Source: Athripsodes cinereus (Eukaryota > Arthropoda > Insecta > Trichoptera > Leptoceridae). Taken from it: a stretch of DNA of 64,000 bases. The position numbers and the translations under genes were made by a program. The DNA is taken from NCBI GenBank assembly GCA_947579605.1, contig OX388329.1:29924693-29988692 (forward strand). Direction: 5' to 3'. The notes beneath the pieces were generated by a model that searched no databases, had not been told where the DNA came from, and saw only the letters and a list, made by a program, of their open reading frames with translations. This document shows, in pieces, positions 9,406-20,489 of the stretch (its first letter is position 1; each line of letters opens with the position of its first letter).

Positions 9406-11023
9406 GAAAATTTGAAGCGAAACGACAAATTTTCAAAGAGACGTAAAGTTAAAAAAAAGAAAAAAAGTTGAGAACCACTGGACAAGTTAATAATTGAGAA
9501 ACACCGGTTATATACAAGAGTTAGTACGTCCTCCTTGCTCTGCCCGTCCTGTCAAAGACACGCCCCTCTCATCCGTAAGTGACGCGACATATTATTACAC
9601 ATAGAAAGGGACAACACTATGAATACTACATACATATCAAACAACAATTAACTTTTCTTATAAATAAGCAACAATCCTATAGCCCAACATTTACTTATTT
9701 TAAACACTCGCGGTTACAGGCCATGCTGAAGGAATTTTGGCGCACTGATTTTTCCTCCAGTTAAATTTCACTTCACTCAAGTAACACTATATTATTTATA
9801 AGACAGGGCTCCTAAGCAACGTAATTAAATAATACAACAATTACAACATTCAACATTCTTTATAACATTTATATAACAATTACCTTATATTAATAACATG
9901 TACAATATATCAATAAAATTTACAATATATGTGTATGAGGTTCCGTAGCTAATGGAATATATACATACTAATAATTATAATAAAATCGGATAGTTTAATT
10001 AAAATAGAAATATCCAACGACAAGAGTAGTTGGTCTATAACCACCACGCAACGCACAATGTACCGACACAAGTGTCCCGGCATTAGTAGTTCGCGGCTTT
10101 CCACAACATTAATATTACGAAGAATTTAATATACATACAAGTTAGAGATGTCTCATTTTATACGTGTTTACCCATCCGATATGAAAGACACTCACAATTA
10201 AATATAACATACGTCATGTACTATAGACGAATCATATAGCAAGACATTATAAGAACAAAATAAATATTTACATATAACGATTTTCATATACATATGGTCA
10301 CATAATATTCTCACGGCTTTGATCAATATACGTTTAGACTCTAATTCGCGCTCGTACATACGGATAAGGTCAGTATTTTTCTTTTCAATTACAACCACAG
10401 AGGCATTCCTCGTAGGACTCTATAACACATAAAAATTTCAATTTAATTTTACAATATAATTGCGAACAATACAATTTACACATACGCTTGTCTCATATAA
10501 TGTACAGCCAGGACGTCTACTGCTATACATCATACGACATTCCATATATATACAATATGAGTATTAAAATTTTACAAGTGCTCCACTTACAAAACGATAT
10601 CGATGTGGACACAAAGTATACACAATGACGACAGAAGACTACAACATTTGTGGGGGTTATTATTAAAGAGAATCTCTGTCTGGGGTATTCGATATTTTTC
10701 ATTCATCATACTACATACATCATCTATAATTCCTCATTCAGGGCTCACACAGTCACACTCACATGCATACATCATACTACCTACAATTGTCACCAATATC
10801 GAAAGACAGGATAGAAAATGAAGGGTTCGAGGAATTTATATTTAATCGATAATTGTCATCATTATATAATCCATGGACCAGTGTCGTTGGCGCTTGTACC
10901 TATGTCTACTCTATTGTACTTTACATTCCATTCCTCAACAAGACGATACAACACACAATTCGCTACATATAATATTTTATTTATACTAAAATTTGCATAA
11001 GTCACAATACATAACAGGGATAT
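9406..11023 (-). other. Gypsy-1 region between pol and 3' LTR, no env frame
   Basis: About 1.6 kb of AT-rich sequence where some Gypsy lineages carry an envelope-like gene. No frame longer than about 70 codons on the sense strand and no membrane-protein pattern. Either a long 3' UTR or a wholly decayed third gene. Confidence 0.6.
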
Positions 11024-14000
11024 TCAATACCTTTCATCTTTCAGAATATCCTTCACGTGAAACTTTCCACTATAAATACCATCCATTGACTCTAAAAGAT
11101 ACACGTTATCTGACAACTTTGACCTAATACGATTTTTCACAAAGCGAGGGGCCAATTTAGACATGAATTCCGCAGCTGCATTGGATTTTACAAAATTTCT
11201 ACGATAGACTACATCACCAGGACGATAATCTACTCGTTTTCGACGAAGATTGTAACGAGAGGCAGATTTTTTATATGATTCAGTCAGCATGTCAGTAACC
11301 TCATTATATACATCGTACAATACATCCAATTTTTGTTTGTAAGAGTTCTTCAGTTCATCCGAAGGATTTTCATCTACATTAGAACTCAAACTTTTGAAAA
11401 ATGAAGCATGTTGCACGCTTTCAAATCCATGCATAAGAAAATGGGGTGAATATCCCGTCGCAAAAGATACATTATTATTCAAACTGGCTTGTACTATGGG
11501 TAATTTCTTACTCCAAATTCTATGATTATTATCAACCAAAATCGAAAGAGCGGTACCAATGGTTTGATTGTACCTTTCAACTGTATTAGATTGTGGAGCA
11601 TAATATGCTGAATACAAAATCTTTTCTATCCCATACGATTCTAAAAATGATTTGAATGAACGGGAACAAAAATAGGTGGCATTATCCAATAAAATACATT
11701 TCGGCACAGAATATGGTAAGAAAATTCTTTCCTCTAGGCATTTCTGAATTATGGCAGAGGTACATTTTCGCAATGGAAAAATCCAAACAAACTTAGTAAA
11801 AACACATACCACAGATAATATATAAACGTATCCTTCGACACTTTTGACAAAAGGACCTATTATATCAATTGATAGAGTCTGTAAAGGCATGGACACCATT
11901 TTAGGTTTTTCCATAATACCACGTGGTCCAGAAGTAGCAATTTTATGAGTTTTACAGACTTCACAGTTGTTTACAAATCTAGCGACTGAAAGATGCATGT
12001 TTGGCCAATAGAAATATCTTCGTAAATGTTTGTACGTTTTATAAGTACCTTCATGACAAGAATCGCCACTACAATGATATTCTTGAATTACTCTTAAAGC
12101 ATCGAGTTTTGGCAATACTAATTTCCATTCATGAGGTGACAATAAAGTGTTAGACGATTTGGTGTATCTATACAATTTTCCTTCCATTATCTGATAATTC
12201 GGGTAAGCTTGTGGGTAATTTTCACAACCTTTCTTAAGCTTGTTATACACTGCATCACCGGTATCAGTGATTTCTGTAGGCAACGTCAAAGTTCCAATTT
12301 CCACACGACTAAGGCAATCAGGTACAACATTTAATTTACCTGGTCGATGAGTTACATCAAAATCAAAAGCACTCAAACGAGTCGACCAGCGAGCTAATCT
12401 TCCTGTTGGATTCTGTAACTTGTGCAACCACTGCAAAGAAGAGTTATCAGTGATCAAGTGAAAACGTACACCATCTAAATAATTACGGAAGTGAGTTATA
12501 GAACACAGAGCTGCCAACAGTTCCTTTTCACAAATGGAGTAATTTCTTTCAGGACCGGTGAGCTTACGTGAAAAATATGCAATCGGATGTTCACCATCTT
12601 CCAGTTTTTGCATCAAAATTCCTGACATAGCAAGATCCGAACAGTCAGTGTGTAAATAAAATTCTTTCGTATAATCAGGTTGAACTAAAACAGGTGCAGA
12701 TTGTAAGGCTAATTTTAAACTGTGGAACGCATTTTCAGCTTCTTCGTTCCATACAAACTTTTTGTTTTTTCTAGACGTTAGGGCACTCAAAGGGGCTGCT
12801 ATATGTGCGAAGTTTTGTATGAATTTTCGATAATAAGAACACATACCCAAGAAAGATTTTACCTGTTTCGGTGTAGTAGGGGTGGGAAATTTTTTCATGG
12901 CTTCTATTTTGAGTTCATCAGTTCTTAACCCTTCGCCATCTACAATATAACCCAAGTAACGCAGAGATGATTTACAAAATTCAGACTTAGTCATATTGAT
13001 AGTGAGACCATTTTCCTTCAAGATAGATTGTACAAGTCTTAGGTCATTACAGTGTTGTTCAAAGGTTTCACTTACAATCAGGATATCGTCAAGATAACAA
13101 TGTACACGACCGGGAAAGCGGTGACTGAACAGTTTGTCAGCAATCATTTGCATGTGACTAGGAATATTACGTAGACCAAACGGGCACACAGAGAATTGGT
13201 AAGATCCACGTCCATCAATGAAGAAGGCGGTTTTCTCCTTAGATTCAGGCGATAATGGAAGTTGCCAGAAAGCCTTGGACAGGTCCAGAGCAGTTAAAAA
13301 CTTGGCATCACGCAAACTGTCCAAGATACGATCAATCCAAGGTAGACAATACGAGTTTGGTTTAGTTACTTTGTTCAGGCCACGACTGTCCAAACAGAAG
13401 CGAGGTTCTCCATTCTTTTTATTAACTATCAACGCAGGCGACTGCCAAGAAGAAGAAGCAGGTTCTATGACTCCTAATTGTAACATTTTATCAATTTCCT
13501 TGTTCATGATTTCTTTCTTTGCATGAGGAATAGGATAATGTCTCTGCCTAACAGGATCTCCAATGGTTTCAATCTTATGAAAAATTCCTTTCAAGCGGCC
13601 CAATCCTTTCTTTTCATATGAAACATCTTCATAGGATCGCTTGATATCATCGATAATAACAACTTGTTCCGAGGTTAAATTGGTCGGACCAATCAATCCT
13701 TTGGTTACAACAGGCGGTTCAGGAGTGAGACCAGCAGAAAAAATACGTTCATCTATTTGGGTTACAGCATTTAAATGTAATACAGGAGGTATTGTACAAA
13801 CAGACACAGGAAAAAGTTCAGGACAGATATTAAATCCTTTCCAAAAGTCAATTCCTAACAAGTAAGATGACGTTATAGATGGAACAACTAAAAACGTGAT
13901 ACATTTTTCAATACCCTGATACTGTACAGGTAACGTTAAGGTTCCTAAAACAGATTGACCATTTCCATCCGCAGTGAGTACACGAGTTTCACAAGGTACA

Positions 14001-14074
14001 AGAGGATATCCTAAGTTCAAAAATTGGACATGAGAATTCTTTCCTAGAATTGATATCACCGCCCCACTATCCAA
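11024..14074 (-). CDS. Gypsy-1 pol: protease, reverse transcriptase, RNase H, integrase
   Basis: Polyprotein that makes and integrates the DNA copy. Residues are counted from a TTG codon at 14074; translation is expected to enter this frame by -1 frameshifting from gag, and the frame is open upstream to the slip site at 14281. Protease: L/D-S-G-A at 2-4. RT: D264 in TALDLSKAFW and the YLDD box at 327-330. RNase H: D477, E518, D543, D586. Integrase zinc finger H667, H674, C704, C707; catalytic D737, D797, E833, with the usual 35 residues between the last two. The C-terminus (about 960-1016) looks like a GPY/F-type tail. Length (1,016 aa plus about 69 upstream) is normal and no break is seen. 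No chromodomain noticed. Confidence 0.93.
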   Translation of the reverse strand: MDSGAVISILGKNSHVQFLNLGYPLVPCETRVLTADGNGQSVLGTLTLPVQYQGIEKCITFLVVPSITSSYLLGIDFWKGFNICPELFPVSVCTIPPVLHLNAVTQIDERIFSAGLTPEPPVVTKGLIGPTNLTSEQVVIIDDIKRSYEDVSYEKKGLGRLKGIFHKIETIGDPVRQRHYPIPHAKKEIMNKEIDKMLQLGVIEPASSSWQSPALIVNKKNGEPRFCLDSRGLNKVTKPNSYCLPWIDRILDSLRDAKFLTALDLSKAFWQLPLSPESKEKTAFFIDGRGSYQFSVCPFGLRNIPSHMQMIADKLFSHRFPGRVHCYLDDILIVSETFEQHCNDLRLVQSILKENGLTINMTKSEFCKSSLRYLGYIVDGEGLRTDELKIEAMKKFPTPTTPKQVKSFLGMCSYYRKFIQNFAHIAAPLSALTSRKNKKFVWNEEAENAFHSLKLALQSAPVLVQPDYTKEFYLHTDCSDLAMSGILMQKLEDGEHPIAYFSRKLTGPERNYSICEKELLAALCSITHFRNYLDGVRFHLITDNSSLQWLHKLQNPTGRLARWSTRLSAFDFDVTHRPGKLNVVPDCLSRVEIGTLTLPTEITDTGDAVYNKLKKGCENYPQAYPNYQIMEGKLYRYTKSSNTLLSPHEWKLVLPKLDALRVIQEYHCSGDSCHEGTYKTYKHLRRYFYWPNMHLSVARFVNNCEVCKTHKIATSGPRGIMEKPKMVSMPLQTLSIDIIGPFVKSVEGYVYILSVVCVFTKFVWIFPLRKCTSAIIQKCLEERIFLPYSVPKCILLDNATYFCSRSFKSFLESYGIEKILYSAYYAPQSNTVERYNQTIGTALSILVDNNHRIWSKKLPIVQASLNNNVSFATGYSPHFLMHGFESVQHASFFKSLSSNVDENPSDELKNSYKQKLDVLYDVYNEVTDMLTESYKKSASRYNLRRKRVDYRPGDVVYRRNFVKSNAAAEFMSKLAPRFVKNRIRSKLSDNVYLLESMDGIYSGKFHVKDILKDERY

Positions 14075-14271
14075 TAGTGAGAGACAGATTACAGAATGAA
14101 TTTTAATATTAACGTAAGGTCGGCCATCATTTTCTTTTCTAACAACACGAGTTGTGCATAAATTTCTGGTTACCCCTCGGTAATTATACCGTGAGTTTCC
14201 GTCTGACGATATTACATCTGAAGATGAAGAACGAGCTATCGTATCGGAAGGATGTCTTAACGAGGGAGAAA

Positions 14272-15354
14272 TTAGTTTTTTGAAAACGACGGGGGTGGTC
14301 TAGAAGTATCCGGCATCAGCGATGTAGGTTTTTGTTCACGCATGGCATTGTTATATCTATTCCTGGGTGAACGACGGGGTGTAAAATGTCTAACTCTGTT
14401 TTTACATTCCTTAGAAATGTGTCCAATATGTCCGCAAGAAAAGCATCGTATGACTGGTTTGGGACGATTCTCTACTGCATTAACTCTCATGGCAGTAGGT
14501 CTAGAAGAAGAAGAAGAAGTATGGCCCTTGGTCAGACGATCGAAGTTGGAGACCATTCTTTCCAGTTCACTTACTGACGAAATGTGAGAACTAGCCAAAA
14601 GAGAGACATATCTCTGATGTAACCCGCGTTTGAAGACTTCCAACAATTCATTCTCAGTCAGTTTCTCATCAAGGGAGCTATTCATTTCTATTATTCGGGC
14701 AATATAGTCTGCTGAAGTTTCGTAATTGTTTTGTATCGACGACCAAATACGTAATTTTCTATCTATCATAAATCCGGGGGCTTCAAAACGGTGGTAAAAG
14801 AGTGCCTTGATAGCTTCCCAAGTCATTTCCTCTTTAAAAATTATTCGAAAGTGTGTAAGCGCTCGATCCTTCAGAAATTCAGGCAAAACGTATACCAATT
14901 GTTTATTTGGGAACCTCCTAGCCCTTGCAATTTCTTCCAACCGCGTAAAAAAGTTTCTTACATCACCGAGACCATCAAAAGGTTTTACTGGCCAAGATCC
15001 AAAATTTACATTCAAAAGCTGTGAGGTTTTACTAAGACTTAAAGCATTATCGAAGGATTTCTCGATAGATGCCGACTCTTCTACAGCAACAACGTTCACA
15101 TTGCTAGACACGGATGTACAAGGTGGTTCCATATCAAGAGATATTTGAGCATTCATACGCGATTGTGGAGCAACTTGTTCGAATTCTACTTCCAGATTTT
15201 GTTTATTATATTCTAACGCTTGCCTTCTCAAACCAGGAATTGAACGTTTCGGTATAACTCCTCTTTCAGATAAAGCTTTCTTTAGTGTAGCACCGTTAGC
15301 TTTGTCTACATTGGGAATTGGACCCAAAAATAACAATGGTTCAAATCGAGACAT
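14272..15354 (-). CDS. Gypsy-1 gag: nucleocapsid/structural protein with zinc knuckle
   Basis: 360-residue structural protein that would form the virus-like particle and bind the RNA. The start ATG at 15354 is the first of the frame after the leader. Residues about 20-50 have a pattern like a SAP or similar helical motif (LKKALSERGV...RRQALE). Residues about 115-275 form the helical Gag core (NFFTRLEEIAR, WEAIKALF). A CCHC knuckle is at C304, C307, H312, C317, followed by an Arg-rich stretch (326-333) and a Ser/Pro tail. It ends immediately after the slippery heptamer, so most ribosomes would make Gag alone. Confidence 0.9.
   Translation of the reverse strand: MSRFEPLLFLGPIPNVDKANGATLKKALSERGVIPKRSIPGLRRQALEYNKQNLEVEFEQVAPQSRMNAQISLDMEPPCTSVSSNVNVVAVEESASIEKSFDNALSLSKTSQLLNVNFGSWPVKPFDGLGDVRNFFTRLEEIARARRFPNKQLVYVLPEFLKDRALTHFRIIFKEEMTWEAIKALFYHRFEAPGFMIDRKLRIWSSIQNNYETSADYIARIIEMNSSLDEKLTENELLEVFKRGLHQRYVSLLASSHISSVSELERMVSNFDRLTKGHTSSSSSRPTAMRVNAVENRPKPVIRCFSCGHIGHISKECKNRVRHFTPRRSPRNRYNNAMREQKPTSLMPDTSRPPPSFSKN
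14275..14281 (-). promoter_or_regulatory. -1 ribosomal frameshift site A_AAA_AAC (Gypsy-1)
   Basis: The last sense codons of gag are TCA AAA AAC TAA. The heptamer A AAA AAC is in the gag frame, fits the X_XXY_YYZ rule, and touches the gag stop codon (14272-14274). The pol frame is -1 relative to gag and open from here onward. No strong downstream hairpin stood out; a stop codon right after the heptamer may itself favour slippage. Confidence 0.8.
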
Positions 15355-16186
15355 TATTATAAAGAAAGTATGACAAAGGTTCTAAAACTTTAGATGCTCA
15401 AAAACTTTTAAGTTACACACGAAAATTCATCCTTGAATGACAAAGGTTCAAGAGATATTTGGTTGTGCTGACAATGTTACCATCTTCCGACGCTTCAATG
15501 TTTTATTTTATGTTTTATAAATAACTAAAATTATTTTCACACTCTCCTACGCTTTTTCTATTCTTACAAACTAGTTTCTTAAACGTGTCTTTCGACACTA
15601 GGGAGGGACTCGGTGCTCTGGTAGATAAAAGAAGTTTATCGCCACCACCCAATTCGGATTAAATCTGATTACACAATGAGTAATCAATCGTTAACAAAAC
15701 AAAATTCTGATCACGAGATCTATTTAATAAATAAATAAAATTTCTTACGATTATTTACTCGCGCACAGTTTGAGAAAGTGCGTACTTACCAATTATACTT
15801 TGTTTATACTTCGTATCTACGGAAATTCCCGCGCGAAACGTAATACATTCAATATTTCGCGGGAAACTTGTGTTCCCACCAAATCTTAACAAAAGTCGGT
15901 TTTCACACTACGCTATTTTCCAACCAGTCGCGCGGCGATTTACTCGTGAGATTTAACAGTTATCACTTCACACACATATTTGCATTACACATGATTGCTA
16001 CAAGACATATCAATTGTACATAAAATTTATCACAAATGGCATTAAAAGCAACATGTAAACCCAAGCGTAGTCATGACACAGATTTTTTCAAGTTTGTAAT
16101 TATTCGAATTACTGTATATCCGAGAAACGAATTCACAATTTATTCGTCTTCTTTTTGATATTATCCCGGACAACGAGCCCACAAAT
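15355..16186 (-). other. Gypsy-1 5' leader with primer-binding site
   Basis: About 830 bp between 5' LTR and gag. Just inside the LTR the sense strand reads TTTGTGGGCTCGTTGTCC then GGGATAA. This resembles the tRNA-Pro-type primer site GGGCTCGTCCGGGAT with two extra bases (TG) in the middle; the primer assignment is inference. A stem of 11 pairs, ttcccgcgcgaaa with tttcgcgggaa, lies at 15826-15865 and could be a packaging or dimerisation hairpin. Confidence 0.6.
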
Positions 16187-18665
16187 TGCTACATCTTTCG
16201 GACGAGCACCCAAATTGCTACGTGGAAGACGAGCATCCAAATTGCTACGTGTGTGGTTTCCATTAACCACGCTCTCACATAACAAGTAAATTATGCTTCG
16301 TCCAACGGTCGAACACATAATTTATTACAAAAGCAAATTTAGAACAATGAACAAAGTTTCAAACTGAACTATAAGAAGCAAAATACATATTCTGTAGAGT
16401 AATACTGTTATAAATATAGATCTATATGCTCGTTAAGTAGTCTAGAGGTATTAAGAAGTAAAAGGTCTATACTCGTGTTTATGTCTAGGGGTTTCTTACA
16501 AGTGTATAGGGCCCTTTTTTACTTGGCTCTGGGCGAGAGAGGCCTCTGTGTCATGCTTACCCTTAAGTCCACAAGCAGTCAGGTTACCAGGAACACCTTA
16601 CTCCTTCAGTATACCATTTATAACTTATTGAATAGAATCTTCATATTATGTATCAAAGTAAATTTATAGACATATCCATGTAAACAACAAAATTATATAT
16701 ATATCATGTGAAACTAAGATTATCAAAAGTACTTCATACCCTTCAAAGAAAGAGGCTGTTTCATTTCTATCAATGGAGCCTTTAATTTAGCTCTTGGCTG
16801 CCTTCATAGTGAGTTAATATGGTCTTCCTCCCAAGGGTTGGTCCAGGATTCGAACCTTTGTTACATAACTACTCCGAGTATAAACTAGGTTATTGGAAGA
16901 TTATATACAAGGAGGCGGAGAGATGTACTTTAGTATTATTAAGAGTATTGAATCTACTGGTGGGTATACAAAATGAATTTCAATAGAAAGATATCGGATG
17001 GTAAGTGATTTACATTTATTGTGTAAACATATACATTACATAACAAGACGGTTACTTTCAAAGTAAATCTGTAGGGAATACTATTCCATACAATACGCAA
17101 AATTATGAAAGTATTGCCATATTTGGATAGAGACAGTAAAACACACAATGGTAATTATTAAATACACCAACCTTGGTATTACAAATATAAATCAATACCA
17201 GGATTATCGTGTGGTCTATTAAATGTAATTGGAATCATTCACTCTTCATTCATACTCAAAATCTTATATTATTACACAAAGGAAATCAATATATAGATAG
17301 TTCAATGATAATATGAACTTAGTTATGAAAAAATCATCATTATATACCATATACAGGAGTAATATAGTCACTTACAGATAGACGGCGAGCAGGAGTTGAA
17401 TAACACAAAGACGAGTATGTTATAGATGACGTATTTTGCACACATAGACGGCAGAAGGCAGGATCGTGGAAGAGACATACTCTGATGCTTCTATGGCGGT
17501 CGCTGGTTATACACAAAGACGTACAGGAATGTGGTGATGTCAGAATCAGATAGATCCTGTCCTCAGGACGAAGAGATCGCCACTTCACAAGTGATAAGAG
17601 AAATAATTTACGTTTCAACACTATTCTCAGTGCCAAAGGAATAAGGCGTCACTATTTCCATAGTCTGTCCAAGCCTATACGGGTGGTCATTTAATCACTC
17701 TCATAACAAGGGTCGTAACCAGAAAAGTTAAGAGAGGATCATCTCGTTCTCACAAGAATGAATGTTCATTGATAAACTACTGATGCGCAATATACAGACT
17801 CTCGCGTTGAAGATGTATTCGTTCCTTCGGAACCCATTCTTGTTTTAGTTAAATTTATATCACTGAGCAAGTATAAAGAATTGTTTAAGTGATTCTTTTA
17901 TGAATCCTAACAATGAAAAGTTGTTCAGAAACAAGGGATTATCTTATTTCACACGGATATGAAAAATGGCGGCAACTGCAACAACCACGCCCAAAAGCAC
18001 ACAAATGCTACATCACTCAAAAAAAACTCCAAATGTTATCTTAATATCACTTCGACAGCGTAATCAATATGACACAAAGGATACTCAAGCCTGTTCACGA
18101 TATTATTTGGTTTATTGATTACTATTGATTATTAATAAGAATGGTTTTATAGTACACTAATGTTGGCGGTAAATCCGGTCACGCGCATAACAATTGACAC
18201 AGGTTGTTTTAAAGTACATTATTACACGGCACACAACAAGAATTATTTTATGAACGCAGGAGGACAACAAGATTGATCATTACACTGTTATGAAGATTGC
18301 CTCTAATTATCTAACAATACTATTAACTGGTCGTAATTACTACGGTGACTGTCCGCCGCGAGAACAGAGTGGGCACTGGGCCACCCTATACGTGTGTACT
18401 CACCCATCGTAAAGGAGAAACTGTTTTGTCATAACGGACTTCGAAAAGACGTTACAAAAAAAAGAACATTCCATGGACATCACGTGTTAGTGGTGATGAG
18501 TGCACCATTCGTATGCACGAGGATACCCGAGGATTACCGACAAGGTGTAGAAAAAATATAATAATATTATTATTTATTATTGAGTGACGACAAAGGACAA
18601 CTACGAATTATTGGTATAGCAGTGGATATGAACGTATTACGCGTTGAATATTTTAATGCGTAGCA
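16187..18665 (-). repeat. Gypsy-1 5' LTR (right copy), 2,479 bp
   Basis: Gap-free match to the left LTR, with the same TGCTAC...GTAGCA ends. In the sense direction this copy carries the promoter, but I could not place a convincing TATA/initiator pair. The tRNA-like B-box is at 16846-16856. Confidence 0.92.
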
Positions 18666-18669
18666 GCAC
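18666..18669. repeat. Target site duplication GCAC, right side of Gypsy-1
   Basis: Matches 6900-6903. Confidence 0.85.
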
Positions 18670-18949
18670 TTAAAAAAGGTTTTGTTACCTGTATTAAACA
18701 ATGATTATGTACATAAATATATTGTATTAATGTATTCACAAACATCCCGACTCTATTTTACTTATTGTATCAAGTATTTTACGTTTGTAAGACTTTGTAA
18801 ATGTACTTACACATTTAGTTAGAATATTGTACCTATGTGATTTTTATAAATTAATAAGTTATAGCACAAGTTAATAATCTATCTATCTAAGTAATAAAGA
18901 ATAAGTTATATCATATAATACAAGTAAAACTTTATATTCACTTACCAGC
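18670..18949. other. AT-rich spacer, nothing recognised
   Basis: Contiguous with 6899 before Gypsy-1 inserted. No feature seen. Confidence 0.4.
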
Positions 18950-19015
18950 AAAATCACAACAAATGCCGCGAAATAAATGACATTTCCTTTCAAGGTTAGT
19001 TCGTAAGCGTCCTGT
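18950..19015 (-). CDS. Very tentative exon with hydrophobic peptide
   Basis: The minus strand reads acttttgacAG (acceptor-like), 66 open bases giving LKGNVIYFAAFVVILL at the end, then a good donor GTAAGT. The peptide looks like a signal or membrane segment, but there is no ATG. The phase does not match the candidate exon at 6870, so a link across Gypsy-1 is not supported. Confidence 0.2.
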
Positions 19016-19359
19016 CAAAAGTCAAGAATCAATATGACCAACTTTGAAATATCAAATAACATTAAATAAACGATTTAAATGAAAATAACTTTACAAATAA
19101 TTTATTAAATGTAGTAATTTATTGTCAATTTAAATATTTTACATATTTGTTCAAAAATATTTCGTGAAAATTAAGTATTATTCGCAAAAATATGAAATTA
19201 GCCGAAACCATAGACAATACGACAAAAATTCACATTGTTGCTAACGGGCCGTTAAACTAGTATCGGAAAAGATCGAAGTTCCAAATAAGAAAGATAAAAA
19301 GAAAGTGTCAGGAATACGAAATTTAGTCATGGTCTTTTTATTTGCGATCTTAAGTCTAG
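19016..19359. other. AT-rich spacer
   Basis: Nothing recognised. Confidence 0.4.
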
Positions 19360-19400
19360 TATTAGTATCGAATAAGAAAGCGTCAAGAATAAGCCTGCAG
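19360..19400 (-). repeat. Dispersed repeat shared with 3938-3985
   Basis: Inverted match to the block at 3938 (gtatcgaataagaaagcg, tcaagaataagcctgcag), one visible mismatch. Confidence 0.5.
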
Positions 19401-19444
19401 TTCCCGACAACCAATTGTGTCAAAAAAATCATAACATAAATAAA

Positions 19445-19500
19445 GCTATCAGTTATACAATGCCATTCATAGAGAGCGAGTTTATCGCTAGATCACGATA
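19445..19500 (-). repeat. LINE/SINE tail motif (stem-loop type)
   Basis: Contains agagcgagtttatcgctaga, preceded by atcagttatacaat. The same two blocks recur at 24312-24350. On the minus strand it matches the tail motif described at 35878-36172. Confidence 0.45.
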
Positions 19501-19896
19501 AACATATTCATAGCTCGTGTCCAATCGTAAATAACGTAAATTTTCGATTCCACAAATAAATATTTCAATTTTTGTTAAACTATGAAACGGAAAAATCAAC
19601 GTTTGTCAGAGCGATATTTATGTAGTATTTTTACAGCACAACAAAAATATAAAAATTACAAAAATGACCATTTCTCGAATACAAGAAATTTCTACTTCTT
19701 GAGTTATGGAATTGGTCAATATAATGTAATTTTATAATAAATAAAAATATGTATAAGATATAAAAACGTTAAAAGTTTTTTATAAGGCGGAATAATATTA
19801 TAACATAATTATAGTTGTAAGGAAAACATGAGACATTATTATTGGTGGGAAAATAAAATTAATCTTTGTGGTTGTATAACATATAATATGATTACA
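19501..19896. other. AT-rich spacer
   Basis: Nothing recognised. Confidence 0.4.
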
Positions 19897-19898
19897 TA

Positions 19899-20281
19899 CA
19901 GTGGTGGACATAAGTATGGAAACGTTTAACAAAATAATATATTGTAATGATCAATAGCAGGTATTTTTATCTTTTTGTGAGGACAACAAAAGAATAAATA
20001 AATATTAAAATTTTAAAAATAATACTTCAATATTTACAAAACAAAACAAAAAAATATATATTCTAATCCTTACGGGGCATCTCATAATAGGCTATTATTA
20101 TAATTTTGTAGTTGAAATCAAACCACCATTATTTTAATGGTAGATTAACCAGGACTCATCAAAAAAATAATAGAATTTTAATAAGAATAATAATATTTTT
20201 ATGAATAAGTGCATTTAAAACCTTACTTTTGTTGGAATTTAAACAAAATTCTAAGCGTTTCCATACTTATGGTCACCAATG
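19899..20281. mobile_element. Tc1/mariner-type MITE
   Basis: 383 bp bounded by terminal inverted repeats: cagtggtggacataagtatg (19899) against the complement of the right end, cattggtgaccataagtatg; both continue gaaacg, about 23 of 26 matching. TA dinucleotides lie directly outside both ends (19897-19898, 20282-20283), the target duplication of the Tc1/mariner superfamily. The interior has no transposase frame. Confidence 0.85.
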
Positions 20282-20283
20282 TA

Positions 20284-20489
20284 TATCATAACTATTGTAT
20301 GTGTTTTTGGGAGCGCTTAGTAAAATGATGCGTCGTGGTGGCTATATGTCACGTCAGTTATACGAGAAACTAGTTTGAAATAATAATATACAATACATAT
20401 GTACTTGAAAGAGTATCTAGCTACTAGCATTTCAATTCTACTTCGCGCAGGAAATGCAAATCTACGATAAAATAAAATATATTTTAAAC
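20284..20489. other. Spacer
   Basis: Nothing recognised. Confidence 0.4.

Larger units (their letters stand above)
6904..18665 (-). mobile_element. Gypsy-1: full-length Ty3/Gypsy-type LTR retrotransposon
   Basis: An 11,762-bp element on the minus strand. Layout in the sense direction: 5' LTR 18665-16187, primer site just inside, leader of about 830 bp, gag 15354-14272, a -1 slippery site at 14281, pol to 11024, a non-coding 1.6-kb stretch, a polypurine tract at 9405-9383 and the 3' LTR 9382-6904. The LTRs align without gaps at a constant offset of 9,283; I saw two substitutions (7035 vs 16318, 8230 vs 17513). Protein order PR-RT-RNaseH-INT is that of Ty3/Gypsy. Very long LTRs and the RT sequence suggest the Osvaldo/Ulysses group, which is inference. 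Both main frames are open, so it could be active or very recently so. Confidence 0.93.

Noticed and set aside
9406..11023. Envelope gene of Gypsy-1
   Set aside because: No sense frame over about 70 codons and no membrane-protein pattern, so it cannot be called infectious.
18950..19015. Upstream exon of the 6148-6870 candidate gene across Gypsy-1
   Set aside because: The phases do not fit and there is no ATG; left only as a very weak exon.
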